This document shows, in pieces, positions 48,773-57,052 of a stretch of DNA of 64,000 nt. The stretch comes from Desertimonas sp963733085. GTDB lineage: Bacteria > Actinomycetota > Acidimicrobiia > Acidimicrobiales > Ilumatobacteraceae. Where the stretch lies: assembly GCA_963733085.1 (NCBI GenBank), contig CAVTBY010000009.1, forward strand, positions 62,001 through 126,000, given 5' to 3'. The translations under genes and the position numbers were made by a program. Below the pieces are notes generated by a model. It was not told the DNA's origin. It saw only the letters and a program-made list of their open reading frames with translations, and searched no databases. Numbering within the stretch: position 1 is the first letter of the stretch; every line of letters begins with the position of its first letter.

Positions 48773-49363
48773 CTAGTCACGGGCAGCCGGCACCAGCGAC
48801 ACGTCCAGTTCGAGGTCGACTTCCTGCGCCAAGGCCACGCCGCCACCGGGGACCGGGGCGTTCCACGTCATCCCCCACAAGGCTCGATTGACCTTGGCGG
48901 TCGCTTTCATACCGAGCCTGGGAGTGCCCAGCACGTCTGGCGCTCGCCCGAACGCATTGACGACGAGCTGAACCGGTTGGGTAATGCCGCGGATGGTCAA
49001 CTCTCCGTGCACGGTGTAGCGACCCGCAGCCAGCACCGTGGCACCCCGCGAGTGGAAGGAGATCCTCGGGTGGCGCTCGACCTCAAAGAACTCGTCGCTT
49101 CGTAGGTGGGCGTCACGCACCGCCAAGGCCGTGTCGACGGAGGAAGCATCGATGTCGACGTCGATCTGCGTGGCCTCGAAGCGCGGTAGATCGATCCGCA
49201 CGGTGCCGGAGAACGACGTGAAGCGGCCGCGCACGAGCGTGAACACCGCATAGCGGGCGACGAACTCGAGCGCCGAGTGAGTCGGGTCGACCTCCCACGA
49301 TCCGTTGAGCGGAAACAGATCGTCGCCAGCGTGAACGTCGACAATCGCAAGGTCCTCGGACAT
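48773..49363 (-). CDS. YceI-family lipid-binding protein
   Basis: A 196-aa YceI-like barrel: GSWEVDPTHSALEFVARYAV, FTLVRGRFTSFSGTVRIDLP, IDVDIDASSVDTALAVRDAH, LRSDEFFEVERHPRISFHSR, GELTIRGITQPVQLVVNAFG. YceI proteins bind long isoprenoid or lipid tails. There is no signal peptide, so it is probably cytoplasmic. GGAGGGACGG precedes ATG 49363. It is transcribed toward the hydrolase at 48668, 104 bases away. Confidence 0.95.
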   Translation of the reverse strand: MSEDLAIVDVHAGDDLFPLNGSWEVDPTHSALEFVARYAVFTLVRGRFTSFSGTVRIDLPRFEATQIDVDIDASSVDTALAVRDAHLRSDEFFEVERHPRISFHSRGATVLAAGRYTVHGELTIRGITQPVQLVVNAFGRAPDVLGTPRLGMKATAKVNRALWGMTWNAPVPGGGVALAQEVDLELDVSLVPAARD

Positions 49364-49413
49364 CCGTCCCTCCTCGCCCTCGTGGATACGGTCGAGCGAT
49401 CGTAGACCCGCCT

Positions 49414-49539
49414 ATGCAGTGGCTTGACGGCGGTGACGATGTTGCCTGGCCACAGTCCCGAGGCGTCGGCGTCGGCGATGGTCTCCGCGGCACGCTTCCG
49501 CTGGTCGTCGGAGGTGTAGAAGATGGCTGACCGATAACG
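49414..49539 (-). pseudogene. msrA: MsrA (peptide methionine sulfoxide reductase) internal fragment
   Basis: About 41 codons reading YRSAIFYTSDDQRKRAAETI, ADADASGLWPGNIVTAVKPL, H. YRSAIFYTSDxQ is the highly conserved substrate-side strand of MsrA and the rest matches the following helix and strand. The catalytic GCFWG start and the C-terminus are missing, so this is a relic. It is flanked by unrelated sequence and lies just upstream of yceI. Confidence 0.8.
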
Positions 49540-50020
49540 CGGCCTGCGACAACCAGGGGGTTCCACGGATGCGACGTGCATGCGAGACGGTCAGGCTGGT
49601 CGCGTCACGACGGAACGGCCCGTCGGTCGAGTGCAGGAGGTCCTCATGAGCTCATCGTCCGCCCCGCCGCCCGCCCCGCAAGGTGCCGGATCCGTCTCGG
49701 ATGTCGTGAACTCCCCTGCCAGGCGGGACGTCATCGTCGCCGACCAGCACGACGCAGGCGTGCCCGATGACGCCGTCACCGGGCGCGACACCGGCACCCA
49801 AGCCGAGGAGCTTGTCGCCCTGGAGGGAAAGCTGGGCGAGCTCCACGGGTGCGACGGGCTGACGACAGGATCAGGCCCCGGGGCGGTGTGCAAGTAGCTC
49901 TTCACGAGCGTTACCGCTCCACGTTGGACCAGTCACGACTCCAGGACATTCGACCTCGATGCGCACTTCGCTCGAAGAAAGGTTCATTATGAAGTTGTCC
50001 GACAGCGAACGGAGCAGATC
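49540..50020. other. Gap without a convincing gene
   Basis: About 480 bases upstream of the small protein B operon. A plus-strand frame at 49580-49897 (with GGAGG before an internal ATG at 49646) and an overlapping minus-strand frame (DKLLGLGAGVAPGDGVIGHA) are both open, but neither has recognisable domains. It presumably contains the promoter of the 50.0-51.9 kb operon. Confidence 0.45.
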
Positions 50021-50272
50021 GTGATCAACGACCACCTCGGCGAGCAACCCGACCCCCAGCTCCCGTTCCTCAAAGACCTCATCGACGAGCACGCCACCAT
50101 CGCCGGCGACATCATCGAAGTCAGTACCGGCACCTGGGCGATCCACGGCTCGATCGCAGTCGACGGCGAAGTTCTCATGGCTGAGTACGACTCGCTCGAC
50201 CAAGCACGTATCGCCCTCGGCAACCTCCCTCAGCAGACCACGGAACCGCCGGACCTGGGAGGTGAAAGGTGA
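50021..50272 (+). CDS. Small conserved protein, paralogue B of an uncharacterised family
   Basis: An 83-aa paralogue of the protein at 44839-45075: INDHLGEQPDPQLPFLKDLI, ATIAGDIIEVSTGTWAIHGS, IAVDGEVLMAEYDSLDQARI. GTG 50021 has GGAG eight bases upstream. Its stop overlaps the next start (GTGA), coupling it to the sulfite-oxidase-like gene. No named family recognised; the duplication and the conserved core GDxIEVxTxTWAIHG argue for a real function. Confidence 0.82.
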   Translation: MINDHLGEQPDPQLPFLKDLIDEHATIAGDIIEVSTGTWAIHGSIAVDGEVLMAEYDSLDQARIALGNLPQQTTEPPDLGGER

Positions 50273-50875
50273 GGGTCGTTAGCCGAGGATTCGCCGGCAG
50301 ACGTCGGCAGCCCGGTGCCGGGCTAATACCGCCGGGCCAGTACGTCGTTGATGACTTTCCGGTGTTGTCGGCGGGGCCGACACCGTTCACGTCGCTGGAG
50401 GACTGGGACTTCACGATCATCGACGAGTCCGGGTCGGTGGCGGCACGCTGGACGTGGGACGAGTTCCGCGACCTGCCCGCGGAGGCACCGACGGTCGACA
50501 TCCACTGTGTGACGAAATGGTCCAAGCTCGGCACCCGTTGGGAAGGTGTCGCGGTCGACACGCTGCTCGATGGCCTCGACGTCGATGCCGAGTTCGTGGT
50601 CGCCTTCGCCGACGGCGGCTACACCACGAACCTGCCTTTGGCAGACGTCAGCAATGGTCAGGCGTGGGTCGTGTATGGCTTCGAAGGCGACGAACTCGAG
50701 CCAGAGCACGGCGGGCCGGCCCGGTTGTTGGTGCCGCATCTGTACTTCTGGAAGAGCGCCAAGTGGGTTCGAGGACTGCAGTTGATGAGCCGACGACGAG
50801 CCGGGCTTCTGGGAGAGCGTCGGCTACCACAACTACGGCGATCCCTGGCGTGAGCAGCGCTACTGGGGCGACTGA
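50269..50875 (+). CDS. Sulfite oxidase-like molybdopterin oxidoreductase (one frameshift near the end)
   Basis: About 201 aa. Molybdopterin-domain landmarks: PPGQYVVDDFPVLSAGPTPF, EFRDLPAEAPTVDIHCVTKW with the molybdenum-ligating Cys, SKLGTRWEGVAVDTLLDGLD, GYTTNLPLADVSNG and HGGPARLLVPHLYFWKSAKW. After GLQLMS (about 50790) one extra base must be skipped to give DDEPGFWESVGYHNYGDPWR and the stop at 50875. Such YedY/sulfite-oxidase relatives use a reductase partner; the FAD protein five bases downstream is the obvious candidate. No Tat signal is visible, so it is probably cytoplasmic. Confidence 0.87.
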
Positions 50876-50880
50876 CCGGC

Positions 50881-51603
50881 GTGCAGTGGCTGGTCGCGAC
50901 CGTCGCCGAAACGATCGCCGAGACGGCCAGCACCACCACCTTGCGACTCGACGTGCCCGGCTGGCAGGGTCATCGGGCAGGTCAGCACGTCGATGTCCGC
51001 CTCACCGCCGAAGACGGGTATCAGGCGCAGCGCAGCTACTCGATCGCGTCGCCACCGGACACAGACCGCCTCGAGTTGACCGTCGTCCGCATTGACGACG
51101 GCGAGGTCTCCCCGTACCTGACCACGGTCGCCGAGGTTGGCGACCAGTTCGAGGTGCGCGGCCCGATCGGTGGGTGGTTCGTCTGGGACGGCGACGACAC
51201 CACCCCGGTGCTGCTCGTCGGCGGTGGCTCGGGAGTAGTACCGCTGATGGCGATGATGCGCCACCACGCCCGCACGGGCAGCACCGCGGCGATGCAGCTC
51301 GTCTACTCGGCGCGCACGCTCGGCGACGTCATCTACCGCGACGAGTTGACCACGCTCGCCGACAGCGGCCACCGGGCCGTCACCCTCACCCTCACCCGCG
51401 AGAGGTCACCAACGTGGACCGGAAATCGAGGACGCGTCGACACCGATCTGCTCGGTGAGGTCGGCTGGCCACCACAGGTTCGACCACGCTGCTACGTCTG
51501 TGGACCGACGCCGTTCGTCGAAGCCGTCAGCGTCGCGCTCGTCGGCCTCGGTCACGATGCCGCCCTTGTCAAGACCGAACGCTTCGGACCCACAGGAGAA
51601 TGA
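50881..51603 (+). CDS. Ferredoxin-NADP reductase-type flavin oxidoreductase
   Basis: A 240-aa FAD/NAD(P) module: GWQGHRAGQHVDVRLTAEDG, YQAQRSYSIASPPD (RxYS FAD motif), VRGPIGGWFVWDG, VLLVGGGSGVVPLMAMMRHH (NAD(P) motif), ARTLGDVIYRDELTTLADSG, CYVCGPTPFVEAVSVALVGL and ERFGPTGE. It lacks the plant-type 2Fe-2S domain, so electrons probably pass directly to the adjacent molybdenum enzyme or to a separate ferredoxin such as the one at 52569. GTG 50881; its stop is two bases before the DUF6510 gene. Confidence 0.93.
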   Translation: MQWLVATVAETIAETASTTTLRLDVPGWQGHRAGQHVDVRLTAEDGYQAQRSYSIASPPDTDRLELTVVRIDDGEVSPYLTTVAEVGDQFEVRGPIGGWFVWDGDDTTPVLLVGGGSGVVPLMAMMRHHARTGSTAAMQLVYSARTLGDVIYRDELTTLADSGHRAVTLTLTRERSPTWTGNRGRVDTDLLGEVGWPPQVRPRCYVCGPTPFVEAVSVALVGLGHDAALVKTERFGPTGE

Positions 51604-51604
51604 G

Positions 51605-51892
51605 ATGAGCCCACACCACCCTCTTGACGGCAACGCCACCGCCGGAGACCTCGCAGACATCTTCGCCTTCGACGCGACCCCGGCCGTCACCACCTGCGCC
51701 ACCTGCAGCCACACCCATCCGATCGCCACGCTGCGCGCCTACGTGCGGGGACCCGGCATGGTGCTGCGCTGCGCCTCCTGCGACTCCGTCCAAGTCCGCT
51801 TCGTGCGCTCGCCCGCCCGTGCATGGCTCGACCTACGCGGCATCGAGATGATCGAATTCCCGCTGCCCGTCGAAGCGACTGCTGGCGAATGA
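51605..51892 (+). CDS. DUF6510 zinc-ribbon-like protein
   Basis: A 95-aa protein with two CxxC knuckles (CATC and CASC, about residues 31-34 and 54-57) separated by HTHPIATLRAYVRGPGMVLR, and a hydrophobic end DLRGIEMIEFPLPV. DUF6510 genes commonly follow sulfite-oxidase-like and flavin reductase genes, as here. GGAG lies just before ATG 51605. Likely zinc-binding; role in the module unknown. Confidence 0.85.
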   Translation: MSPHHPLDGNATAGDLADIFAFDATPAVTTCATCSHTHPIATLRAYVRGPGMVLRCASCDSVQVRFVRSPARAWLDLRGIEMIEFPLPVEATAGE

Positions 51893-52007
51893 GAACCGAG
51901 TCGTGACAGGCGCAGGTCGAGCCGGTGGATGTGAAGACCTCGCCCACGGCGCTCGGACGAGGAGGCAATCCCGCCGCCCCAGCGACGTGACCGTCGGAGG
52001 ATCGACA

Positions 52008-52118
52008 TGAAACTCGAGGTCATCGTCATCCGCGTCTCGGATGACGCTCAGGCGAGGCAGTTCCACGGAAGCCTCGGGTGCGGAATCGCCGCGGCAGAAA
52101 GCCGATCCGCGTGGTGAC
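52008..52118 (+). pseudogene. Truncated VOC-family protein (N-terminal 25 residues only)
   Basis: GGAGGATCGAC precedes ATG, and the first 24 residues (MKLEVIVIRVSDDAQARQFH, GSLG) match the first strand and helix of the VOC family seen at 63.4 kb (LKLEGVVIPVSNVERSKAFY). At CysGly the match stops and an unrelated tail ends at TGA 52118. A deletion has joined the VOC start to other sequence; the GTG of the next frame lies inside it. Confidence 0.75.
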
Positions 52119-52356
52119 CATGATCACCGCGGCCGTTGTGGTCATGTTGATCGCGGTCGCCGTGATCTGGTACCGGGTGGAGCGCGGATCCCAAGCGACG
52201 ATTACGCATGACGACTTCGACGACGCCTACGACGAGTTCGTCACCAAGGGCGAGATCGTCGACCCCGACCGGGACGCTGCGTGGCGGGACTTCGATGCCT
52301 GGCAGGTGGAGAGCGAGAAGGAACGTCGGTCTTGGGAGGAGGGGGCCGGCGAATGA
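52078..52356 (+). CDS. Small single-pass membrane protein, hypothetical
   Basis: A 92-aa frame with a basic start (RNRRGRKPIRVV), one strong helix (MITAAVVVMLIAVAVIWYRV, about 15-34) and an acidic, helical cytoplasmic or outer tail (DFDDAYDEFVTKGEIVDPDR, WRDFDAWQVESEKERRSWEE). GTG 52078 or ATG 52120 could start it; neither has a clear ribosome binding site because the start lies inside the truncated VOC frame. Composition supports a real membrane protein; no family recognised. Confidence 0.6.
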   Translation: MRNRRGRKPIRVVTMITAAVVVMLIAVAVIWYRVERGSQATITHDDFDDAYDEFVTKGEIVDPDRDAAWRDFDAWQVESEKERRSWEEGAGE

Positions 52357-52568
52357 GCTGCTAGCGATGGCGGTGAGGCTGGCAGCCCATCACGTCGCCG
52401 GCGACGACGAGCCGCCACGTCTGAGGCGATTACTGAGCCGTCCGCCGGCGACATCTACGACGATGGGTACTGGTGATCGGGCAGTCGATGCTGGCGCGGC
52501 GACATCACCGGTGTCGTGTGACGCGCCTCATCGTACGATGCCTTGCAACCCGTGAAGGGAGGCATGGC

Positions 52569-52961
52569 ATGGCCGGAATCGCCATCATCACGGAGTCCTG
52601 CATCGACGTGAAGGACCGAGCCTGCGTCGACGTCTGCCCGGTGCAATGCATCTACGAGTTCGACGCCGCCAACGGCGTGCTGTTCTCGGAGGTCGAGGCG
52701 GGCGGTGGCGTCGAGAACACCCATCAGCCGAACCCCGACACGATCGGCATCTTCGGCGACACCCTGCTGTACGTCAACACCGAGGAGTGCACCTCGTGCA
52801 CCGCCTGCTACCAACCCGACGTGTGCCCGGTCGGAGCGATCTACTCCGAGGAACAGGTTCCCGACGGAGCGACCAACACGAAGTACAACCAGGCCGACGA
52901 GAACAAGGGACACGACCACACGTTCTTCGTCCAGCTCAGCCGCGACGTCTTCGCCGACTGA
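52569..52961 (+). CDS. Ferredoxin with two iron-sulfur cluster motifs
   Basis: A 130-aa low-potential electron carrier. The first cluster set is ESCIDVKDRACVDVCPVQCI (Cx7Cx3CPxxC, 7Fe-type spacing) and the second is CTSCTACYQPDVCPVGAIYS. An insertion between them (EVEAGGGVENTHQPNPDTIG) and a polar tail (TKYNQADENKGHDHTFFVQL) distinguish it from short ferredoxins. GGGAGGC precedes ATG 52569. It may feed the flavin/molybdenum pair upstream, although 670 bases separate them. Confidence 0.9.
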   Translation: MAGIAIITESCIDVKDRACVDVCPVQCIYEFDAANGVLFSEVEAGGGVENTHQPNPDTIGIFGDTLLYVNTEECTSCTACYQPDVCPVGAIYSEEQVPDGATNTKYNQADENKGHDHTFFVQLSRDVFAD

Positions 52962-53056
52962 GGTTCACGCCCGGCGCTCGCCGATTGCGCGGGCGGTGCC
53001 GAGGACGGAGCGGACCAGGCGAACCGATCGCCGCGCGTCGCCGCTACGACTGCCGG

Positions 53057-53973
53057 TCACGACGAGAAGCCATCGACTTCGATCACGGCTTCGACGAATT
53101 GCTCCGGGGCTTCTTGGGGCAGGTTGTGTCCGACACCGCCGGAGATGGTTCGGTGCGAGTACTTGCCCGAGAACCTTGTCGCGTAGGTGCTCGGTTCGGG
53201 GTGGGGCGCACCGTTGGCGTCACCTTCGAGCGTGATCGTGGGCACCGTGATGATCGGGACTCGTGGCGAGTTGCTGCTCGAGGTCGTCGTATCTGCGATT
53301 CGCCGGGCGCCAGGCCGAGTCGCCAGCGATAGTTGTGGATGACGATGTCGACGTGATCGGGGTTGTCGAAGGACGTCGCGCTCCGGTCGAACGTGTCGTC
53401 GTCGAAGTTCCACTGCGGTGAAGCGGTGCGCCAGATGAGCTTGGCGAAGTCGTGGCGGTACTTGTCGTATCCGGCCCGACCCCGTTCGGTGGCGAAGTAG
53501 AACTGGTACCACCAGGACAGTTCGGCCGGCGGTGGCAACGGGGCCGTGTTCATCTCGCGATTGCCGATCAGGTAGCCGCTCACGGACACCATGGCCTTGC
53601 ACCGGTGCGGCCAGAGCGCGGCCACGACGTTGGCCGACCGCGCTCCCCAATCAAAGCCGCCGACGATCGCCGAGTCGATGCCCAACGCGTCCATCAGGTC
53701 GATCACGTCAACGGCGAGGGCCGACTGCTGGCCATTGCGAACCGTGTCGTCCGAGAGGAATCGGGTTGTGCCGTAGCCGCGGAGGAACGGCACCACCACC
53801 CGGTATCCGGCAGCCCCCAGCGTCGGGGCGACGTCGGCGTAGCTGTAGATGTCGTACGGCCAGCCGTGCAGCAGCACGACTGGTTGACCGTCGGCGGGTC
53901 CGACCTCCACGTACCCGACGTCGAGCGGACCTGCCTCGACCTGCCGCACCGGCCCGAGTGGGTGTCCGTCCAC
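53057..53973 (-). CDS. Epoxide-hydrolase-like alpha/beta hydrolase (one frameshift)
   Basis: About 305 aa. GPLDVGYVEVGPADGQPVVL, LHGWPYDIYSYADVAPTLGA (HGxP), GYGTTRFLSDDTVRNG, IVGGFDWGARSANVVAALWP with the nucleophilic Asp of epoxide and haloalkane hydrolases, and VDIVIHNYRWRLGLAPGE. A shift near 53295 is required to continue VPTITLEGDANGAPHPEPST, RFSGKYSHRTISGGVGHNLP (catalytic His) and EAPEQFVEAVIEVDGF. GTG 53973 lies one base after the stop of the preceding hydrolase gene; it is last in a five-gene operon. Confidence 0.87.
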
Positions 53974-53974
53974 G

Positions 53975-54703
53975 TCAGCCGAGCTTGGCGATCGCGGCTT
54001 CGATCACGCCTGCGACGACGTCGGGCTTGGAGATCATGATCACGTGTGAGCCCTCGACCTCGGTGATCTCGGCGCCGGCCCGCTCGGCGTGGGCACGGAC
54101 GACATCGGTCCCGGCCGCCTTGTCGTCGGTGGCCACGACCGCCCATGACGGCAGCGTCTTCCATGCCGGCACACCGGACGGCTCGCCGAACGCGAGATCG
54201 GCCACTGGTCGTTGGATGACACCGATCAACGCCGCCTGGGCATCGGTCAGGTCGGCCGCGAACGCGTCGCGTGCCTTCGCCGGGTCGATGAGGAACTCGG
54301 TGCCGGCACCGCTTCCGGTTGGGTACTGGCGTGGGACCAGCATCGTACCGAGGACGCTGTCCTTGGAGGCACCTGTGACCTCGATCAGCTGCTCACCTTC
54401 GTCGGGGGCGAAGGCGGCGACGTAGACCAGGCCCACGACGTTGCTCGCGCCGGTCGCGGCGTTGCTGATCACCGCTCCGCCGTAGGAGTGGCCGACGGCA
54501 AGGACGGGACCGGGGATCTGCTCGAACACGCTGGCGACGTACGCGCTGTCGTGGGAGATGCCGCGCAGCGGGTTGGCGGCGGCGACGACCTGGACGCCGT
54601 TGGTCTGAAGGCGCTCGATGACGCCGTTCCAGCTGGAGCTGTCGGCGAAGGCGCCGTGCACGAGCACGACGGTCGGCGGTGAAGTGGTTGTTGCGTCGGA
54701 CAT
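53975..54703 (-). CDS. Alpha/beta hydrolase (island subfamily, copy 4)
   Basis: A 242-aa intact member of the same group as 29.1, 35.1 and 46.0 kb: PPTVVLVHGAFADSSSWNGV, VVAAANPLRGISHDSAYVAS, PVLAVGHSYGGAVISNAATG (Ser), GLVYVAAFAPDEGEQLIEVT, WAVVATDDKAAGTDVVRAHA (Asp), VEGSHVIMISKPDVVAGVIE (His). AAGGAGGAAATCACC precedes ATG 54703. It lies between the thioredoxin-like gene and the epoxide hydrolase in one operon. Confidence 0.93.
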   Translation of the reverse strand: MSDATTTSPPTVVLVHGAFADSSSWNGVIERLQTNGVQVVAAANPLRGISHDSAYVASVFEQIPGPVLAVGHSYGGAVISNAATGASNVVGLVYVAAFAPDEGEQLIEVTGASKDSVLGTMLVPRQYPTGSGAGTEFLIDPAKARDAFAADLTDAQAALIGVIQRPVADLAFGEPSGVPAWKTLPSWAVVATDDKAAGTDVVRAHAERAGAEITEVEGSHVIMISKPDVVAGVIEAAIAKLG

Positions 54704-54720
54704 GGTGATTTCCTCCTTGG

Positions 54721-55716
54721 TTATCCGAACGTGAACACGAAGGCCTCGACGCCGGCGTCGAGGAACTCGATCTCGAACCGACGACCGCCGATTGGCGCCG
54801 GCTGGCGGACCAGCTGGTACATCCGCTGGTAATCGGCGGTGCCGTCGCCGTCTCCGTCGATGTCGACGCCGTGTCCGGGGCCCGGCGCAGCGCCGTCGAT
54901 GCGGACCTTGAACCGCACCGGTGGGTGCCCGAGCGGTGGCCCCATCACGAGATGCAGGTCGCGGGCGTGGAACTGAAACGAGATCGATCCGCCGGCCTCG
55001 TCCAGGTGCGCACGAACGGGACCCACCCGCCACCGGCCGGACAGCGCCCATTGGTTGCGGCGCATCCGGGCCGGCGCCGAGTAGACGTGGGGTTCGTCCG
55101 GCACGAGTCCGCCAGCTGAGATGAAGTTGACGGCGCGCCCGTAGCCGACGTAGGTCTCCGGTGACCCCAAGCTGGCCCAGTCGGCTGGTGCCTCGACACC
55201 AACAGGCTCGACTCGCACGAGGCCCTGATCGACGTCACGACCGGCCTCCCGCAGCAGCATCTGAAGGACCATCTCCGATGCCTCGTACTCGCCCTCGCCG
55301 AAGTGGTGGTGGCGCATCCGACCCTGGCCGTCGACGAAGTACAGAGCCGGCCAGTAGTGGTTGTCGAAGGCCTGCCAGACGGCGTAGTCGTTGTCGACCA
55401 CGACCGGATAGCGGACGTCCATCTCCTTGAGGGCGCGGCCGACGTTGTCGAGGTCACCCTCGAACTCGAACTCCGGCGTCTGCACGCCGACGACCACCAG
55501 CCCGAGGGCCGCGTACTTGTCCGCCCACGCCCGCACGTAGGGAAGCGAGCGGATCCAGTTGATGCAGGTGTAGGTGCCAAAGCTGACCAGGACCACGCCG
55601 TCCCGAAGCCCTGCCGGCGTCAGTGGTGTCGCGTTCAGCCAGGCAGTCGCCCCGTCGAACCCAGGCAGCCTGCCTTCGACGGGAAGCTCGTTGCGATGAC
55701 GAAACATGCCCGGCAC
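54721..55716 (-). CDS. DipZ C-terminal-like thioredoxin-fold protein
   Basis: A 331-aa protein. The thioredoxin-like half (about 15-165) reads GVVLVSFGTYTCINWIRSLP, YVRAWADKYAALGLVVVGVQ, TPEFEFEGDLDNVGRALKEM, YPVVVDNDYAVWQAFDNHYW, PALYFVDGQGRMRHHHFGEG. A beta-rich C-terminal half follows (ETYVGYGRAVNFISAGGLVP, WALSGRWRVGPVRAHLDEAG), as in soluble DipZ C-domains. The active site is CINW with a single Cys rather than CxxC. There is no membrane or signal segment. It starts at GTG 55716 (ATG 55707 possible) just after the epoxide hydrolase stop. A role in thiol peroxide or redox handling is inferred. Confidence 0.88.
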   Translation of the reverse strand: MPGMFRHRNELPVEGRLPGFDGATAWLNATPLTPAGLRDGVVLVSFGTYTCINWIRSLPYVRAWADKYAALGLVVVGVQTPEFEFEGDLDNVGRALKEMDVRYPVVVDNDYAVWQAFDNHYWPALYFVDGQGRMRHHHFGEGEYEASEMVLQMLLREAGRDVDQGLVRVEPVGVEAPADWASLGSPETYVGYGRAVNFISAGGLVPDEPHVYSAPARMRRNQWALSGRWRVGPVRAHLDEAGGSISFQFHARDLHLVMGPPLGHPPVRFKVRIDGAAPGPGHGVDIDGDGDGTADYQRMYQLVRQPAPIGGRRFEIEFLDAGVEAFVFTFG

Positions 55717-55719
55717 CGA

Positions 55720-56941
55720 TCAACGCAGCGACCGGAATGCCGCTCGCATCTCCGACGAGAACAGCTCCGGCTGCTCCCAGGCGGCGAAGTGGCCGCCTCG
55801 GTCGAGCCGGTTGTAGTGGATGAGGTTCTCGGGATAGGCGCGCTCGGCCCAGCTCCTCGGCGCCTGATAGAGCTCGTCGGGGAAGACGCTGATGGCGAAC
55901 GGGATGGTGATGTTCTTGGCGTCGAAGAAGGCGGCCTTGTTCTCCCAGTAGAGCCGGGCCGCCGAGACCCCGGTGTTCGTCAGCCAGTAGAGCGTGAGGT
56001 TGTCGAGGATGTCGTCTCGCGTGAGGTCGCCGGGCAGGCGCCCGTCGAGGATCTGGGCGATGAGCCCGGGCTGGCCGGTGCCGTCGCCGTGGTCGATCGC
56101 GAACGCCGCGAGATCGATGGGCGAGTCCGCCAGGCCGTACAGCGTCTGCGGGCGCGTCGACATGATCTGGGCGTAGGCGACGTGCTTCGCATAGAAGGCG
56201 CTCAACTGGTCGTAGGCGCGTCGCTCCTCGTCGGACAGACCGGATGGCGGCGGCTCGCCCCGCAGGTAGCCGTCTATTTCCGGGGGTGCGGTGCCGGGCA
56301 TGTTGGAGTGGATCCCCAGTAGCTCCGGGGCGGCCTGCGCACCCATCTGCTGCGTGACGGCCGCACCCCAGTCGCCGCCCTGGGCGACGAACCGGGTGTA
56401 ACCGAGGCGCTTCATCAGCACGACCCAGGCACGGGCGATACGGGCGGGATCCCAGCCGGTGGTGGTCGGCTTGGCGGAGAACCCGTGGCCGGGCAACGAC
56501 GGGATGACGAGATGGAACGCGTCCTCGGCGCTTGCGCCGTGTGCCGTGGGATTGGTGAGCGGTTCGATGATCTTCAACTGCTCGATGATCGAGCCCGGCC
56601 ATCCGTGCGTGACGATGAGGGGCAGCGCGTCCTCGATGCTGTGAGCGGACATGCATGAAGTGAATGTCGAGCCCGTCGATCTCGGTCATGAAGTGCGGTA
56701 GGGCGTTGAGCTTCGCCTCGCACTTGCGCCAGTCGTAGTCGGTCGCCCAGTACCGGGCGAGTGCCTGCATGGTGGCGAGCGACACGCCCTGGGAGTCGTC
56801 GGTGACCGTTTCGCGATCCGGCCAGCGCGTCGCTGCGATGCGGCGACGCATGTCGTCCAGCGCCTCTTGCGGGACGTCGATCCGGAAGGGACGGACCGTG
56901 CCGTCAGCTGTTCCCGAGACGTTCGTGGCAAGGTCAGTCAT
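55720..56941 (-). CDS. Epoxide hydrolase with EHN domain (one frameshift)
   Basis: About 406 aa. N-terminal EHN lid: RPFRIDVPQEALDDMRRRIA, ATRWPDRETVTDDSQGVSLA, YWATDYDWRKCEAKLNALPH. After HFMHVRS (about 56640) one base is missing and the catalytic domain continues AHSIEDALPLIVTHGWPGSI (HGWPG), IPSLPGHGFSAKPTTTGWDP, FVAQGGDWGAAVTQQMGAQA (nucleophilic Asp), RLYWENKAAFFDAKNITIPF and HYNRLDRGGHFAAWEQPELF (His). Acts on epoxides such as lipid or juvenile-hormone-like substrates. AAAGGAGAGACCC precedes ATG 56941. Confidence 0.88.
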
Positions 56942-57052
56942 GGGTCTCTCCTTTCGAGCCATCCTTAGGTTCGTCGTTGCGGAGTGACGTCGCACCGGGG
57001 TGTCTCCCTGGTCCTCACCGGGGGTGGGCGCCGCGACGGAGCAGTCCATGGC

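Noticed and set aside
49580..49897. 105-aa plus-strand frame with a GGAGG before an internal ATG
   Set aside because: Low-complexity Ser/Pro/Ala content, an equally open minus-strand frame over the same bases, and no recognisable domain.
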